Shown one piece after another: positions 10,242 to 17,419 of a stretch of 18,115 bases of DNA. Each line of letters opens with the position of its first letter. Position 1 is the first letter of the stretch. The stretch lies in assembly GCA_050742155.1 (NCBI GenBank), contig JBOGFC010000031.1, positions 1 to 18,115 on the forward strand, written 5' to 3'. The position numbers and the translations under genes are program-made. A model generated the notes under the pieces. The model was not told the origin of the DNA. It saw nothing but the letters and a program-made list of their open reading frames with translations, and searched no databases. The DNA comes from JBOGFC01 sp050742155 (GTDB lineage: Bacteria > Actinomycetota > Acidimicrobiia > Spongiisociales > JALYHC01).

Positions 10242-10270
10242 ACTATGACACAAAGCCGCCACTGTGTGAA
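10242..10270 (-). promoter_or_regulatory. Sigma-70-type promoter for the sigma-factor/CBS operon
   Basis: On the minus strand TTCACA (10270-10265, 5/6 of the -35 consensus) and CATAGT (10247-10242, 4/6 of the -10, with the key A2 and T6) are spaced by exactly 17 bases. Transcription would start near 10235, leaving a leader of about 60 bases that contains the 14-bp palindrome and the ribosome site. This is the best -35/-10 pair I found in the window. Confidence 0.55.
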
Positions 10271-10353
10271 CCCCCTTCTTTTCCACACGTCCATCCACAG
10301 AAACGTCTGCCACTGAGGTGATGTTCCGGCTCCTCACTATGGTGGGCGGGGCG

Positions 10354-12390
10354 ATGCCCAACCGTTTGTCCGCCGCCACCAGCCCCTACCTCCTCCAACA
10401 TGCCGAGAACCCGGTCGATTGGTACCAGTGGGGGGAGGAGGCTCTCCGGCGGGCCAAGGAGGATGACAAGCCCATCCTTCTCTCCGTCGGGTATGCCTCC
10501 TGCCATTGGTGCCACGTGATGGCCCACGAATCCTTCGAGGACCCCGAGACCGCCCGGCTCATGAACCGACTCTTCGTCAACATCAAAGTGGATCGGGAAG
10601 AGCGCCCCGATGTCGACGCCATCTACATGGACGCCGTCCAGGCCCTCACCGGGCACGGAGGCTGGCCGATGACCGTCTTTCTGACGCCGGATGCCCACCC
10701 GTTCTACGCCGGCACGTACTTTCCCAAAGAGGGGCGCCACGGGCTGCCCTCCTTCCGGCAGGTGCTCGAGGGGGTGGCCGAAGCGTGGGCGGGGCGCCGT
10801 AATCAAGTGGTCGATCAGGCCGAGCGGCTCACCGAAGCCATATCCCGGCAGGTGGCACCGGCAGGCGACCTGCCCGAGCGAGACGTGCTCGAGGCGGCCT
10901 ACCAGGGCCTGCAGGCCCAGTTCGACAGTGCCCACGGAGGATTCGGCGGAGCGCCCAAGTTCCCGCAGGCCCCGGTTCTCGAGTTCCTGCTGCGCATCGC
11001 CGGCGAGCCCTGGGCGCCGGAAGCTCTTCCCATGGCCTACAGGACCCTGGAGGCCATGGCCCGAGGGGGCATCTACGACCACCTGGGCGGTGGGTTCGCT
11101 CGCTACTCGGTGGACAGCACCTGGCTGGTTCCCCACTTCGAGAAGATGCTCTACGACAACGCCCAACTGGCTCGCCTTTACCTGCGGGCCTGGCAGGAGA
11201 CCGGTGAGGAGCGCCTCCGGCAGGTGGCGGTGGAGACCCTCGAGTACCTACTCCGGGACCTCTCCCATCCGGAAGGGGGATTCTTCTCCGGCGAGGACGC
11301 CGACTCCGAGGGAGTCGAAGGGCGGTTCTACGTCTTCGGGCACGACGAGTTCCGAGCGGCGGTCGGCGCCGAGGACGCCCACCTGGCCGCCGACTACTTC
11401 GGAGTCACTCCCCGGGGCAACTTCGAGGGCCAGACGATCCTCCACGAGGCGGCCCCGCTGCGGGACGTGGCCCAACGCCACGGCCTCGACCCAGGCGCGG
11501 TGCGCGACGCGCTGGCCCGCGCCAAGGAGCGGCTGCGGGTGGCCAGGGAGCAGCGGGTGCGGCCCGGGCTCGACGACAAGGTGGTCGTCGCCTGGAACGG
11601 GCTGGCCCTGCGGGGGCTGGCCGAAGCGGGGGCGGTGCTGGGTGAGGATCGATACCTGGAGGCGGCCCGGCGCAACGCTCGCTTCGTCCTGGACAAGCTC
11701 CAGCGGGAGGGTCGGCTGCTCCGATCCTGGCGAGACGGTAGGGCCGCCCCGGTGGCCGGGTTCTGCGAGGACTACGCCGCCTACGCGGTAGGCCTGTTCG
11801 CCCTCTACCAGGCCACTGGGGAGCTGGAGTGGTACCGGGAGGCGCGGCGTCTCGCCACCGAGATGGTGCAGCTGTTCGCCGACCCGGTGAACGGAGGCTT
11901 CTACTCGACCGGCCACGATGCCGAGCAGCTCCTCACCCGGCCCAAGGACCTGATGGACAACCCGCTACCCTCCGGCAACTCTCTCGCTGCCGAGGCGCTG
12001 CTCACCCTGAGCCTCTACACCGGCGACGTGGAGGTTCGCCGTCTCGCCGACGGGGCGTTTCGCCAGGCTGGACGGCTGCTGGATGAGTACCCATCGGCGG
12101 CCGGGCATCTCCTGGCCGTCCTCCACACCGCCCTGTCGGGGCCCAAGGAGGTGGCCATCGTCGGACCCCCCGGCCACCCCGACACCCGCGCACTGGCTGG
12201 GGTGGTGTGGGAACGATTCCGGCCCGACTGCGTGCTGGCCACCGACCCGGGGGATGGCTCCTCGGCCACCGAGATCCCGCTTCTCGAGGGGCGCCACTCG
12301 GAGAACGGCCCGCCTCTCGCCTACGTGTGCCGGAACTTCACCTGCCGCGCCCCGGTGGGCGAACCCGACGACCTCCGGGCCCAGCTCTGA
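10354..12390 (+). CDS. DUF255 thioredoxin-fold / YyaL-type protein
   Basis: 678 residues, the usual size of the family that includes B. subtilis YyaL and animal SPATA20. I chose ATG 10354 because MPNRLSAATSPYLLQHAENPVDWY is the standard family N-terminus; in-frame ATGs at 10318 and 10339 add nothing recognisable. The first 160 residues form a thioredoxin-like domain with the redox motif CHWCHVM (C50, C53) and GGWPMTVFLTPD. The rest is a six-hairpin toroid domain like that of GlcNAc 2-epimerases, with HGGFGGAPKFPQAP, GGIYDHLGGGFARYSVD, VPHFEKMLYDNA and EDADSEG. No enzyme activity is firmly established for the family. It is transcribed away from the sigma-factor operon over a 181-base gap and converges on the PH-domain genes with 28 bases between stops. 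Confidence 0.93.
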   Translation: MPNRLSAATSPYLLQHAENPVDWYQWGEEALRRAKEDDKPILLSVGYASCHWCHVMAHESFEDPETARLMNRLFVNIKVDREERPDVDAIYMDAVQALTGHGGWPMTVFLTPDAHPFYAGTYFPKEGRHGLPSFRQVLEGVAEAWAGRRNQVVDQAERLTEAISRQVAPAGDLPERDVLEAAYQGLQAQFDSAHGGFGGAPKFPQAPVLEFLLRIAGEPWAPEALPMAYRTLEAMARGGIYDHLGGGFARYSVDSTWLVPHFEKMLYDNAQLARLYLRAWQETGEERLRQVAVETLEYLLRDLSHPEGGFFSGEDADSEGVEGRFYVFGHDEFRAAVGAEDAHLAADYFGVTPRGNFEGQTILHEAAPLRDVAQRHGLDPGAVRDALARAKERLRVAREQRVRPGLDDKVVVAWNGLALRGLAEAGAVLGEDRYLEAARRNARFVLDKLQREGRLLRSWRDGRAAPVAGFCEDYAAYAVGLFALYQATGELEWYREARRLATEMVQLFADPVNGGFYSTGHDAEQLLTRPKDLMDNPLPSGNSLAAEALLTLSLYTGDVEVRRLADGAFRQAGRLLDEYPSAAGHLLAVLHTALSGPKEVAIVGPPGHPDTRALAGVVWERFRPDCVLATDPGDGSSATEIPLLEGRHSENGPPLAYVCRNFTCRAPVGEPDDLRAQL

Positions 12391-12418
12391 GGCCTCCTCG
12401 GTCAGCATCCGGGGAGAG

Positions 12419-13840
12419 TCATTCCTCCTTCGAGGAGAGCGCTCGGGCCAGTGCCATGAAGCGCCGCTCGGCCCGCCGGCGAGGCAGATCGACCGCCCGG
12501 GCCTCGGCGCGAGGGATCGCCGCACGCACGGTGGCCACCCCCAAAGCCCGCTGCAACGGACCGGCGGTCAGACGAAGGTGTTGGATGTTGGCCACCGGGA
12601 CGAACGTCGTGGCCCGAACCGCCAGGCCCGAGCGGACCACCACATGCTTCCCCACGTGGGCGTGGCCGAGCGCCCGCCACCATCCGAAGGCGAGGCCAGC
12701 CGCCACCGGAAGAAAGAGGAGCCCGGCGTAGCCGATCCAGTCGAGCAGGGCCAGCGCCGCTGCCAGCGCCACCGCCACGGCGTAGACCAGCCGGCGGGCC
12801 AATCCTCCTCCTGAAGGGGGCTCCAGGGTGACCGAGCGCTGGGGACCAACCAGCCGGCGGGCCAATCCAAGCGCCTCCGCCCGCGGTCCCACCGGGAGCA
12901 GCATGCCGCTCCGCTGCCGCTCTTCGCCGGGGTGGGCGTAGCCGGCCACCACCAGGGTGGCCGAGGCCAGCCGCAACCATCGCCGCAGGAGGTTCTCGTG
13001 CACCCGCACCCCCTGGACCCGCCCGAGGGGAATGAAGGCTCGCCGCCTCCCCAGCAGGCCCCGCTCGATCACCAGACGATCCCCTTCCCGACGGACGGTG
13101 AAGTCCCAGTACACCACGACGGTGGTGACGAGGGAGACGAGGACCGCCAGGAGAAGGAGAGCGGCCAGCAGGGCCAGCACCAGGAGGACACCGCCCGTCC
13201 CTCTCGCCTGTGCTTGGAGCAACACCCCTTCGACGAGAGCCGCCAGTCGCTCTCCGGGGAGTGCCTCTTGCACCGATCCTAGAATGGCGGCGAGGACGGC
13301 CACCCTTCCCCCGGTCAGGCCGGCCACCAGCAGCGCCCCTGGACCCAGCGACACCAGCGAGGGGACCGCTTGGCCCGGCTCTCCCTCCGGACGGGCCAGC
13401 AGCAGCCGTCGCAGCCGCTCGGCATCCTCCACGGAGACGGCGGTCAGGATGGCTTCGGTGGTGGTCCCTCCCGCCGCCTCCACGCGGACCTCTGCCACCC
13501 CGAGAAGGAGATGGCGGAGCTTGCGGACCACGTCGACGCTCTGGATCCGAGCCTTGGGGAGCACTCGTTCCCATCTCGCAAAGATCCCCCCCTCCAGGAT
13601 CAGCGCCCCCTCCTCCAACCGGTAGGTGAAGCCGAAGTAGCGGAGTCCGGCGCCCGCCAGGGTGAGGATCGCGCCCGCACCCAGGACGAGAGCCGGATGG
13701 ACGGGGAGCACCACCACCCCGATGAACAGTGCGAGGCCGGCCTGCCAGACGAACTTGAGCCACCATAGAAGCGCCGCCGCCGGATGGAGGCGGCGACGCT
13801 CAGACGCTGGTGGTCCCTGCCACGCGGGAGAGCTCGTCAC
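12419..13840 (-). CDS. PH-domain membrane protein, YdbT-like
   Basis: 473 residues from GTG 13840. I prefer this start over ATG 13963 because the family begins just before the motif seen here as ERRRLHP (residues 14-20), and the longer form is a low-complexity tail overlapping the upstream gene by 164 bases. Three bacterial PH (bPH2) domains are visible near 70-145, 243-325 and 393-465, each with the strand pattern around FTYRLEEGALILEGG, FTVRREGDRLVIERG or HVVVRSGLAVRATTFVP. They are separated by hydrophobic pairs near 22-67, 167-190/216-244 and 353-388. The domain order matches B. subtilis YdbT, which works with YdbS. The function in the membrane is not firmly known. GLARRLV occurs twice, at 325-331 and 346-352. 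Confidence 0.85.
   Translation of the reverse strand: MTSSPAWQGPPASERRRLHPAAALLWWLKFVWQAGLALFIGVVVLPVHPALVLGAGAILTLAGAGLRYFGFTYRLEEGALILEGGIFARWERVLPKARIQSVDVVRKLRHLLLGVAEVRVEAAGGTTTEAILTAVSVEDAERLRRLLLARPEGEPGQAVPSLVSLGPGALLVAGLTGGRVAVLAAILGSVQEALPGERLAALVEGVLLQAQARGTGGVLLVLALLAALLLLAVLVSLVTTVVVYWDFTVRREGDRLVIERGLLGRRRAFIPLGRVQGVRVHENLLRRWLRLASATLVVAGYAHPGEERQRSGMLLPVGPRAEALGLARRLVGPQRSVTLEPPSGGGLARRLVYAVAVALAAALALLDWIGYAGLLFLPVAAGLAFGWWRALGHAHVGKHVVVRSGLAVRATTFVPVANIQHLRLTAGPLQRALGVATVRAAIPRAEARAVDLPRRRAERRFMALARALSSKEE
12786..12868. repeat. 20-bp direct repeat inside the ydbT-like gene
   Basis: The same 20 bases occur at 12786-12805 and 12849-12868, 63 bases apart start to start. 63 is a multiple of three, so on the coding strand the repeat gives the peptide GLARRLV twice, 21 residues apart. 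It lies in the stretch between the second PH domain and the next membrane segments. Confidence 0.7.
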
Positions 13841-14270
13841 GTAATCGTTCCGCCTCGGAGAGGGACAGACCGGGAATGTGGCTCGCCCGGCCGGCGGCCG
13901 TGTAGACGACCACGCCGGCCAGGCCCAACCACCGGTCGAGGGGCCCCTGACGGGTCTCGACATACTGGATGCGGTCGAAGGGGGTGACGGTGAGGGTGCG
14001 GAACAGGGCTCCCCGGGCGGTGTAGACGTCGCCGCCCCGGAGTTCGTATCGCCACCGACGGTAACGCAAGGAGGGAAGCCAGGCCACCAGCAAGATCGCC
14101 AAGATCAAGACCACCCCCGCCGAAGTGGTGAGCACCGTGGGTGGGAGCTCGCCCCGCGCCAGCCCGGCCACCGCCACCCAGCCACCCACCAGGAACAGGG
14201 CCGATAGCGAGCCGGAGATGCGCCACAGAGTCCGGACGCGCGGGTCGAGACGATGAGCAGGCAGGTCCAT
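13800..14270 (-). CDS. PH-domain membrane protein, YdbS-like
   Basis: 156 residues, the length of YdbS. Two membrane helices at about 19-38 and 46-65 are followed by one bacterial PH domain with the family hallmark PFDRIQYVETRQGPLDRWLGLA at 97-118 and HIPGLSLSEAERLRDEL near the end. The ATG at 14270 is not preceded by a clear ribosome site. An overlapping ATG ten bases upstream is in another frame. The 3' end overlaps the YdbT-like gene by 41 bases, so the two are translationally linked and probably form one membrane complex. The 74-base gap upstream (14271-14344) contains a perfect TTGACA (14330-14325, minus strand) but no matching -10, so the promoter is unresolved. Confidence 0.87.
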   Translation of the reverse strand: MDLPAHRLDPRVRTLWRISGSLSALFLVGGWVAVAGLARGELPPTVLTTSAGVVLILAILLVAWLPSLRYRRWRYELRGGDVYTARGALFRTLTVTPFDRIQYVETRQGPLDRWLGLAGVVVYTAAGRASHIPGLSLSEAERLRDELSRVAGTTSV

Positions 14271-14344
14271 TCGGGGCCATGCCAACCGTAGCCTGCTGTT
14301 GGAGGCTGACGCGTGCTTTTGCGCTGTCAAGGCAGAGGGGCGGA

Positions 14345-15130
14345 TTACGAGAACCAGACTTCGTGGCCTTCGCCCACCAGTGTCTCGAACTTGAGACCCA
14401 TCAGCACCACGCCCGAGAAGCCTGCCTCCTTCGCCCGCCGGGCCACCTCCTTGGCGGTTTGCCAGGCCAATTCGCGGCGGGCCTCCTTCGGGGTGCCGGC
14501 CAGCCGGGCGCGCAGCTCGTCGGAGATGGGTACCGCCCCCAGGCCCTGCAACCGCCGGACCCACTCCACCGAGAAGGGCGGCACCACCCCCAGGTAGACG
14601 GGCGGGTCTCCCTCCCGCAGGTTGAGCCGCCCGGCACACTCCCCCACCCAGGTCGGGTCCATGATCGGTCCGGAGACCAGGAACTGGGCCCCCACCTCGC
14701 AGCGGCGACGGAACATCCACTCCCGGAAACGGGTGGTCATCCCCACCTCAAAGGCCGGCATCATCGCCTGCAGGTCACGCAGGTGCTCGACGATCTCGTA
14801 GTGGTTGGCCCAGTGGTCCACTTCGGGCAGGGTGTCGCCCACCACCACCAGGAAAGACTCCACCCCGTTGCCGAGTGCCCCCCGCACCTCGCTCTCGATG
14901 GCCAGGATGTTGCGGTCGCGGGTGGAGACCACCACGGTGGGATGCACAGCCGGGACGTCGTGGGTGATGCGGGCGGCAAAAGCGTAGGGGGAAACCCGCA
15001 CCTGCTTGAAGGGGTTGTCCGTGAGCATCACGTTGTCCCACCGCCCCTCCAGCAGCAGGTGGTTCATGCCGGGCAGGAGCGGGGGGTTCACCTCCACCAC
15101 CTCCACCCAGTCTCCCTTGTGGATGAGCAT
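14345..15130 (-). CDS. Methylenetetrahydrofolate reductase-like protein
   Basis: 261 residues, shorter than a typical MetF of about 290. The ATG (15130) shares one base with the metE stop (TGATG), so the two genes are an operon. Features of the MTHFR TIM barrel are visible: the first strand VVEVNPP with E13 (the position of the proton-donor Glu in E. coli MetF), a segment HPTVVVSTRDRNILAIESEVRGALGNGVESFLVVVGD where GD (98-99) matches the LRGD flavin/folate loop, and AQFLVSGPIMDP. The sequence is divergent enough that it could be an atypical MTHFR or a related folate- or corrinoid-linked methyl carrier enzyme. The likely job is to make 5-methyl-tetrahydrofolate for the adjacent methionine synthase. 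The protein has no extension for metal clusters. Confidence 0.75.
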   Translation of the reverse strand: MLIHKGDWVEVVEVNPPLLPGMNHLLLEGRWDNVMLTDNPFKQVRVSPYAFAARITHDVPAVHPTVVVSTRDRNILAIESEVRGALGNGVESFLVVVGDTLPEVDHWANHYEIVEHLRDLQAMMPAFEVGMTTRFREWMFRRRCEVGAQFLVSGPIMDPTWVGECAGRLNLREGDPPVYLGVVPPFSVEWVRRLQGLGAVPISDELRARLAGTPKEARRELAWQTAKEVARRAKEAGFSGVVLMGLKFETLVGEGHEVWFS

Positions 15131-17337
15131 CAGCTGCGGCCGCTGCCGGAAGGGTGGGCGGCCCGGCGGGCGCGGGCGGCGGCCACCAGATCGCCCACCT
15201 GCACCTTGATCTCCTCCCACGTGCGGGTCTTGAGCCCGCAGTCGGGATTGACCCACAAGTCTCCGGCCTCCATGAACGCCAGGAAGTGCTCGAGTCGCTC
15301 GGACATCACCTCTGCCCCCGGCGAATGCGGGCTGTGCACGTCGAAGACCCCCGGCCCGATCTGGAGATGCCCGTCCTCGAACACCTCGTAGAAGGCCCGG
15401 ATGCGGTCGTCGTCCTTGGACCGTGCAAAGTAAATCGAGGCCACGTCCACCCCGGCCTCCGCCCACAGCGGGGCGATGGTGGCGTCTGTGCCGTAGCACA
15501 TGTGGGTGTGCATCTGGATCTCCGGGGGGGCGTTGAAGACGTGGTTGAGGGCGGCCCGCACCCCGCGGGCGTAGATCTCCCGCCGCTCGGCGGCGTCCTC
15601 GGTGGGGAGCGGCCAGCGCTCGCGCACCGCCGGCTCGTCGATCTGGATCACCCGGGCGCCCGCCTCCGCCAGGTACTGCACCTCCTGGGCGATCGGCCGG
15701 GCCACCGCCCAGAAGAGCCGGTCATCCGGTACCCCCGGCGGGCGAAAGCTCCAATTGACGATGGTCACCGGCCCGGTGAGCATCCCCTTCACCGGCCGTT
15801 GCGTGGCCTCCTGGGCCACCTTCCACTCCCGAACCGTCATCGGCTCCGAGATGGCGGGCGGGGCCGCCAGGATGGGAGGCCGCACGCACCGGCTGCCATA
15901 CGAGAGCACCCAACCGTTGCGGGTCGTGTGGAACCCCTCCATCTTCTCTGCGAAGTACTCCACCATGTCGGAGCGCTCGAACTCACCATGCACCAGCACA
16001 TCGAGGCCGATCGCCTCCTGCCAGCCGATCCCCTCCCTGATGAGCTCGTCCATGACCCGTTGGTACTCCTCCGGGCTGATCTCTCCTCGCTGGAACCGGG
16101 CCCGCGCCCTGCGAACCTGGGGCGTCTGGGGCAGCGATCCCGTGGTCGTGGTGGGATGCAGGGGCAGGTCGAGGTCCTTCTGGGCCACCCATCGCTCGGC
16201 GCGGGAGGCGCGCTGCTCGAGCAGGCCCACCTCGGGAAACTCCGCCACCTGCGGGCCGGTGGTCTCCGGCCGCTCCCCCCGCTGCAGAGCCTCGGCCCAT
16301 GCCCTGAGGGCGCCGGCCTTCTCCCGGGCAAACCAGAACCCCTCCGGCAGGTCTTCTCCCTCCACCGTGTAGGGCAGGAACATGAGGGACGTGGACGGCA
16401 CGATGCGGACCACCTCCCCGCCCGGCTCCAGGCGAGCAAACCCCTCCGCCACCCGATCGAAGTCGTCCGGCCATACGCTGCGGCCGTCCATGACCGAGAG
16501 GACCAGCTCGGGTTGGGACTCCAGAGCGGGAGTCCCCGACAGCCGTTCAGCCGTCGCCAGCGGGACCTGCACGGCTAGGCCGCAGTTCCCCAGGAAGCGG
16601 AGTGCGTCCTCGGGAGGCGAGGCGAACTGGGCGGTCACCAAGGGGGGCGAGGCCATCCGTAGCTCTCTCGCATCGAGGTAGGAGGCCCGCAGCAGGCCGG
16701 CTGCGTCCAGGTCGCCTGCCAGCCCGAGGTAGGGCTCGTCGATCTGCAGCCGGAATCCCGGGTGGCGCCCGGCCGCCTCGGCGACCCAGCCCCAGAAGGC
16801 CGCTCCCAGGTCCGCCGCCAGCTCTTGCGCCTCCAGGTGCTCTGCCAGCTTGGCCAGCTCCATGAGGCTGTAGGGACCGAGCACCGACCAGGTCACCGCC
16901 CCCTCCCCCTCTGGCGCGGGGAGCGGGTTCCGCCAGGGCAGCGGACGGAAGGCCGACGGCGATCGCTCGATCTCGGGAACCACGTAGTGGTAGTTGGTGT
17001 CGAACCACTTGGTCATCTCCCACGCCTCGAGCTCGGCTGTGCCGCGGGCCAGGGCGCTGAGCGCCTGGAAGGGCTCGAGGTCCCGGAAGGCATCCGGGAC
17101 CAGGCCGAACATCATGGCGGTCTCCAGGACCTCGTCGTACAGGAAGAAGTCGTCTACCGCCGATCCGACCAGCGCCTGCTGCTCGGCCAGGTGGGACGCC
17201 CGCAGCTCCGCCACGCGCGTGTCGAAGGTGGGAAGCCGATCGGCCCAGGCCGCCTCCAGGACCCGCTTCAGCTCTCGCTGGGGTCCGATGCGGGGGTAGC
17301 CGATCAGTTGAGGGATCACGTTCATGTCGTTGCCCAT
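15130..17337 (-). CDS. metE: Cobalamin-independent methionine synthase, variant zinc site
   Basis: 735 residues from ATG 17337; ATG 17325 (MNVIPQLIGYPRIG) is equally plausible, and the upstream TTG 17364 lies inside the predicted -10. The two-barrel layout is complete: N-terminal IGYPRIGPQRELK and MTKWFDTNYHYVVPE, then the catalytic barrel with TTTTGSLPQT, VLVHGEFERSDMVEYF, MLTGPVTIVNWSF, VIQIDEPAVRE, MHTHMCYG, IGPGVFDVHSP and WVNPDCGLKTR. Zinc ligands H612, C614 and C700 are present. The fourth, a Glu in E. coli MetE (E665, in ITIETSRS), aligns to Y636 in ASIYFARS, and the following-motif residues of CYCEFND read CYGTDAT. It should transfer methyl from methyl-tetrahydrofolate to homocysteine, with this changed site as a caveat. 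No room for a cobalamin riboswitch: the gap upstream is about 80 bases. Confidence 0.93.
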   Translation of the reverse strand: MGNDMNVIPQLIGYPRIGPQRELKRVLEAAWADRLPTFDTRVAELRASHLAEQQALVGSAVDDFFLYDEVLETAMMFGLVPDAFRDLEPFQALSALARGTAELEAWEMTKWFDTNYHYVVPEIERSPSAFRPLPWRNPLPAPEGEGAVTWSVLGPYSLMELAKLAEHLEAQELAADLGAAFWGWVAEAAGRHPGFRLQIDEPYLGLAGDLDAAGLLRASYLDARELRMASPPLVTAQFASPPEDALRFLGNCGLAVQVPLATAERLSGTPALESQPELVLSVMDGRSVWPDDFDRVAEGFARLEPGGEVVRIVPSTSLMFLPYTVEGEDLPEGFWFAREKAGALRAWAEALQRGERPETTGPQVAEFPEVGLLEQRASRAERWVAQKDLDLPLHPTTTTGSLPQTPQVRRARARFQRGEISPEEYQRVMDELIREGIGWQEAIGLDVLVHGEFERSDMVEYFAEKMEGFHTTRNGWVLSYGSRCVRPPILAAPPAISEPMTVREWKVAQEATQRPVKGMLTGPVTIVNWSFRPPGVPDDRLFWAVARPIAQEVQYLAEAGARVIQIDEPAVRERWPLPTEDAAERREIYARGVRAALNHVFNAPPEIQMHTHMCYGTDATIAPLWAEAGVDVASIYFARSKDDDRIRAFYEVFEDGHLQIGPGVFDVHSPHSPGAEVMSERLEHFLAFMEAGDLWVNPDCGLKTRTWEEIKVQVGDLVAAARARRAAHPSGSGRS

Positions 17338-17350
17338 CGCCGGACCGGCA

Positions 17351-17356
17351 ATTGTA
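17351..17356 (-). promoter_or_regulatory. -10 element of the metE operon
   Basis: TACAAT on the minus strand (5/6 of the -10 consensus) ends 13 bases before ATG 17337. Transcription would begin about six bases before that codon, so the leader is almost absent. No good -35 is visible at 16-18 bases upstream. Confidence 0.5.
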
Positions 17357-17407
17357 AGGGACAAAGCCGTCCCTCGGCCAGATCTCAGTGTGGCGCGGAG
17401 GCTTCCG

Positions 17408-17413
17408 TATCAT
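17408..17413 (+). promoter_or_regulatory. -10 element for a leaderless zinc-ribbon gene
   Basis: TATCAT (5/6 of the -10 consensus) is followed by six bases and then the GTG at 17420. A start seven bases after the -10 would fall on the G of that codon, giving a leaderless message. There is no ribosome site and no clear -35. Confidence 0.45.
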
Positions 17414-17419
17414 GCCGGC

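Noticed and set aside
12391..12418. Intrinsic terminator between the YyaL-type and YdbT-like genes
   Set aside because: Only a four-base imperfect stem around CTGA/TCAG and no T-tract.
13841..13963. Longer YdbT start at ATG 13963
   Set aside because: Adds about 40 low-complexity residues overlapping ydbS; the family starts just before ERRRLHP, which fits GTG 13840.
15154..16578. 474-residue plus-strand open frame opposite metE
   Set aside because: His/Leu/Gly-rich antisense shadow without recognisable motifs; metE on the other strand has all family motifs.
17338..17419. Cobalamin or SAM riboswitch upstream of metE
   Set aside because: The whole gap to the divergent gene is 82 bases, and the predicted start leaves almost no leader; there is no room for either riboswitch.
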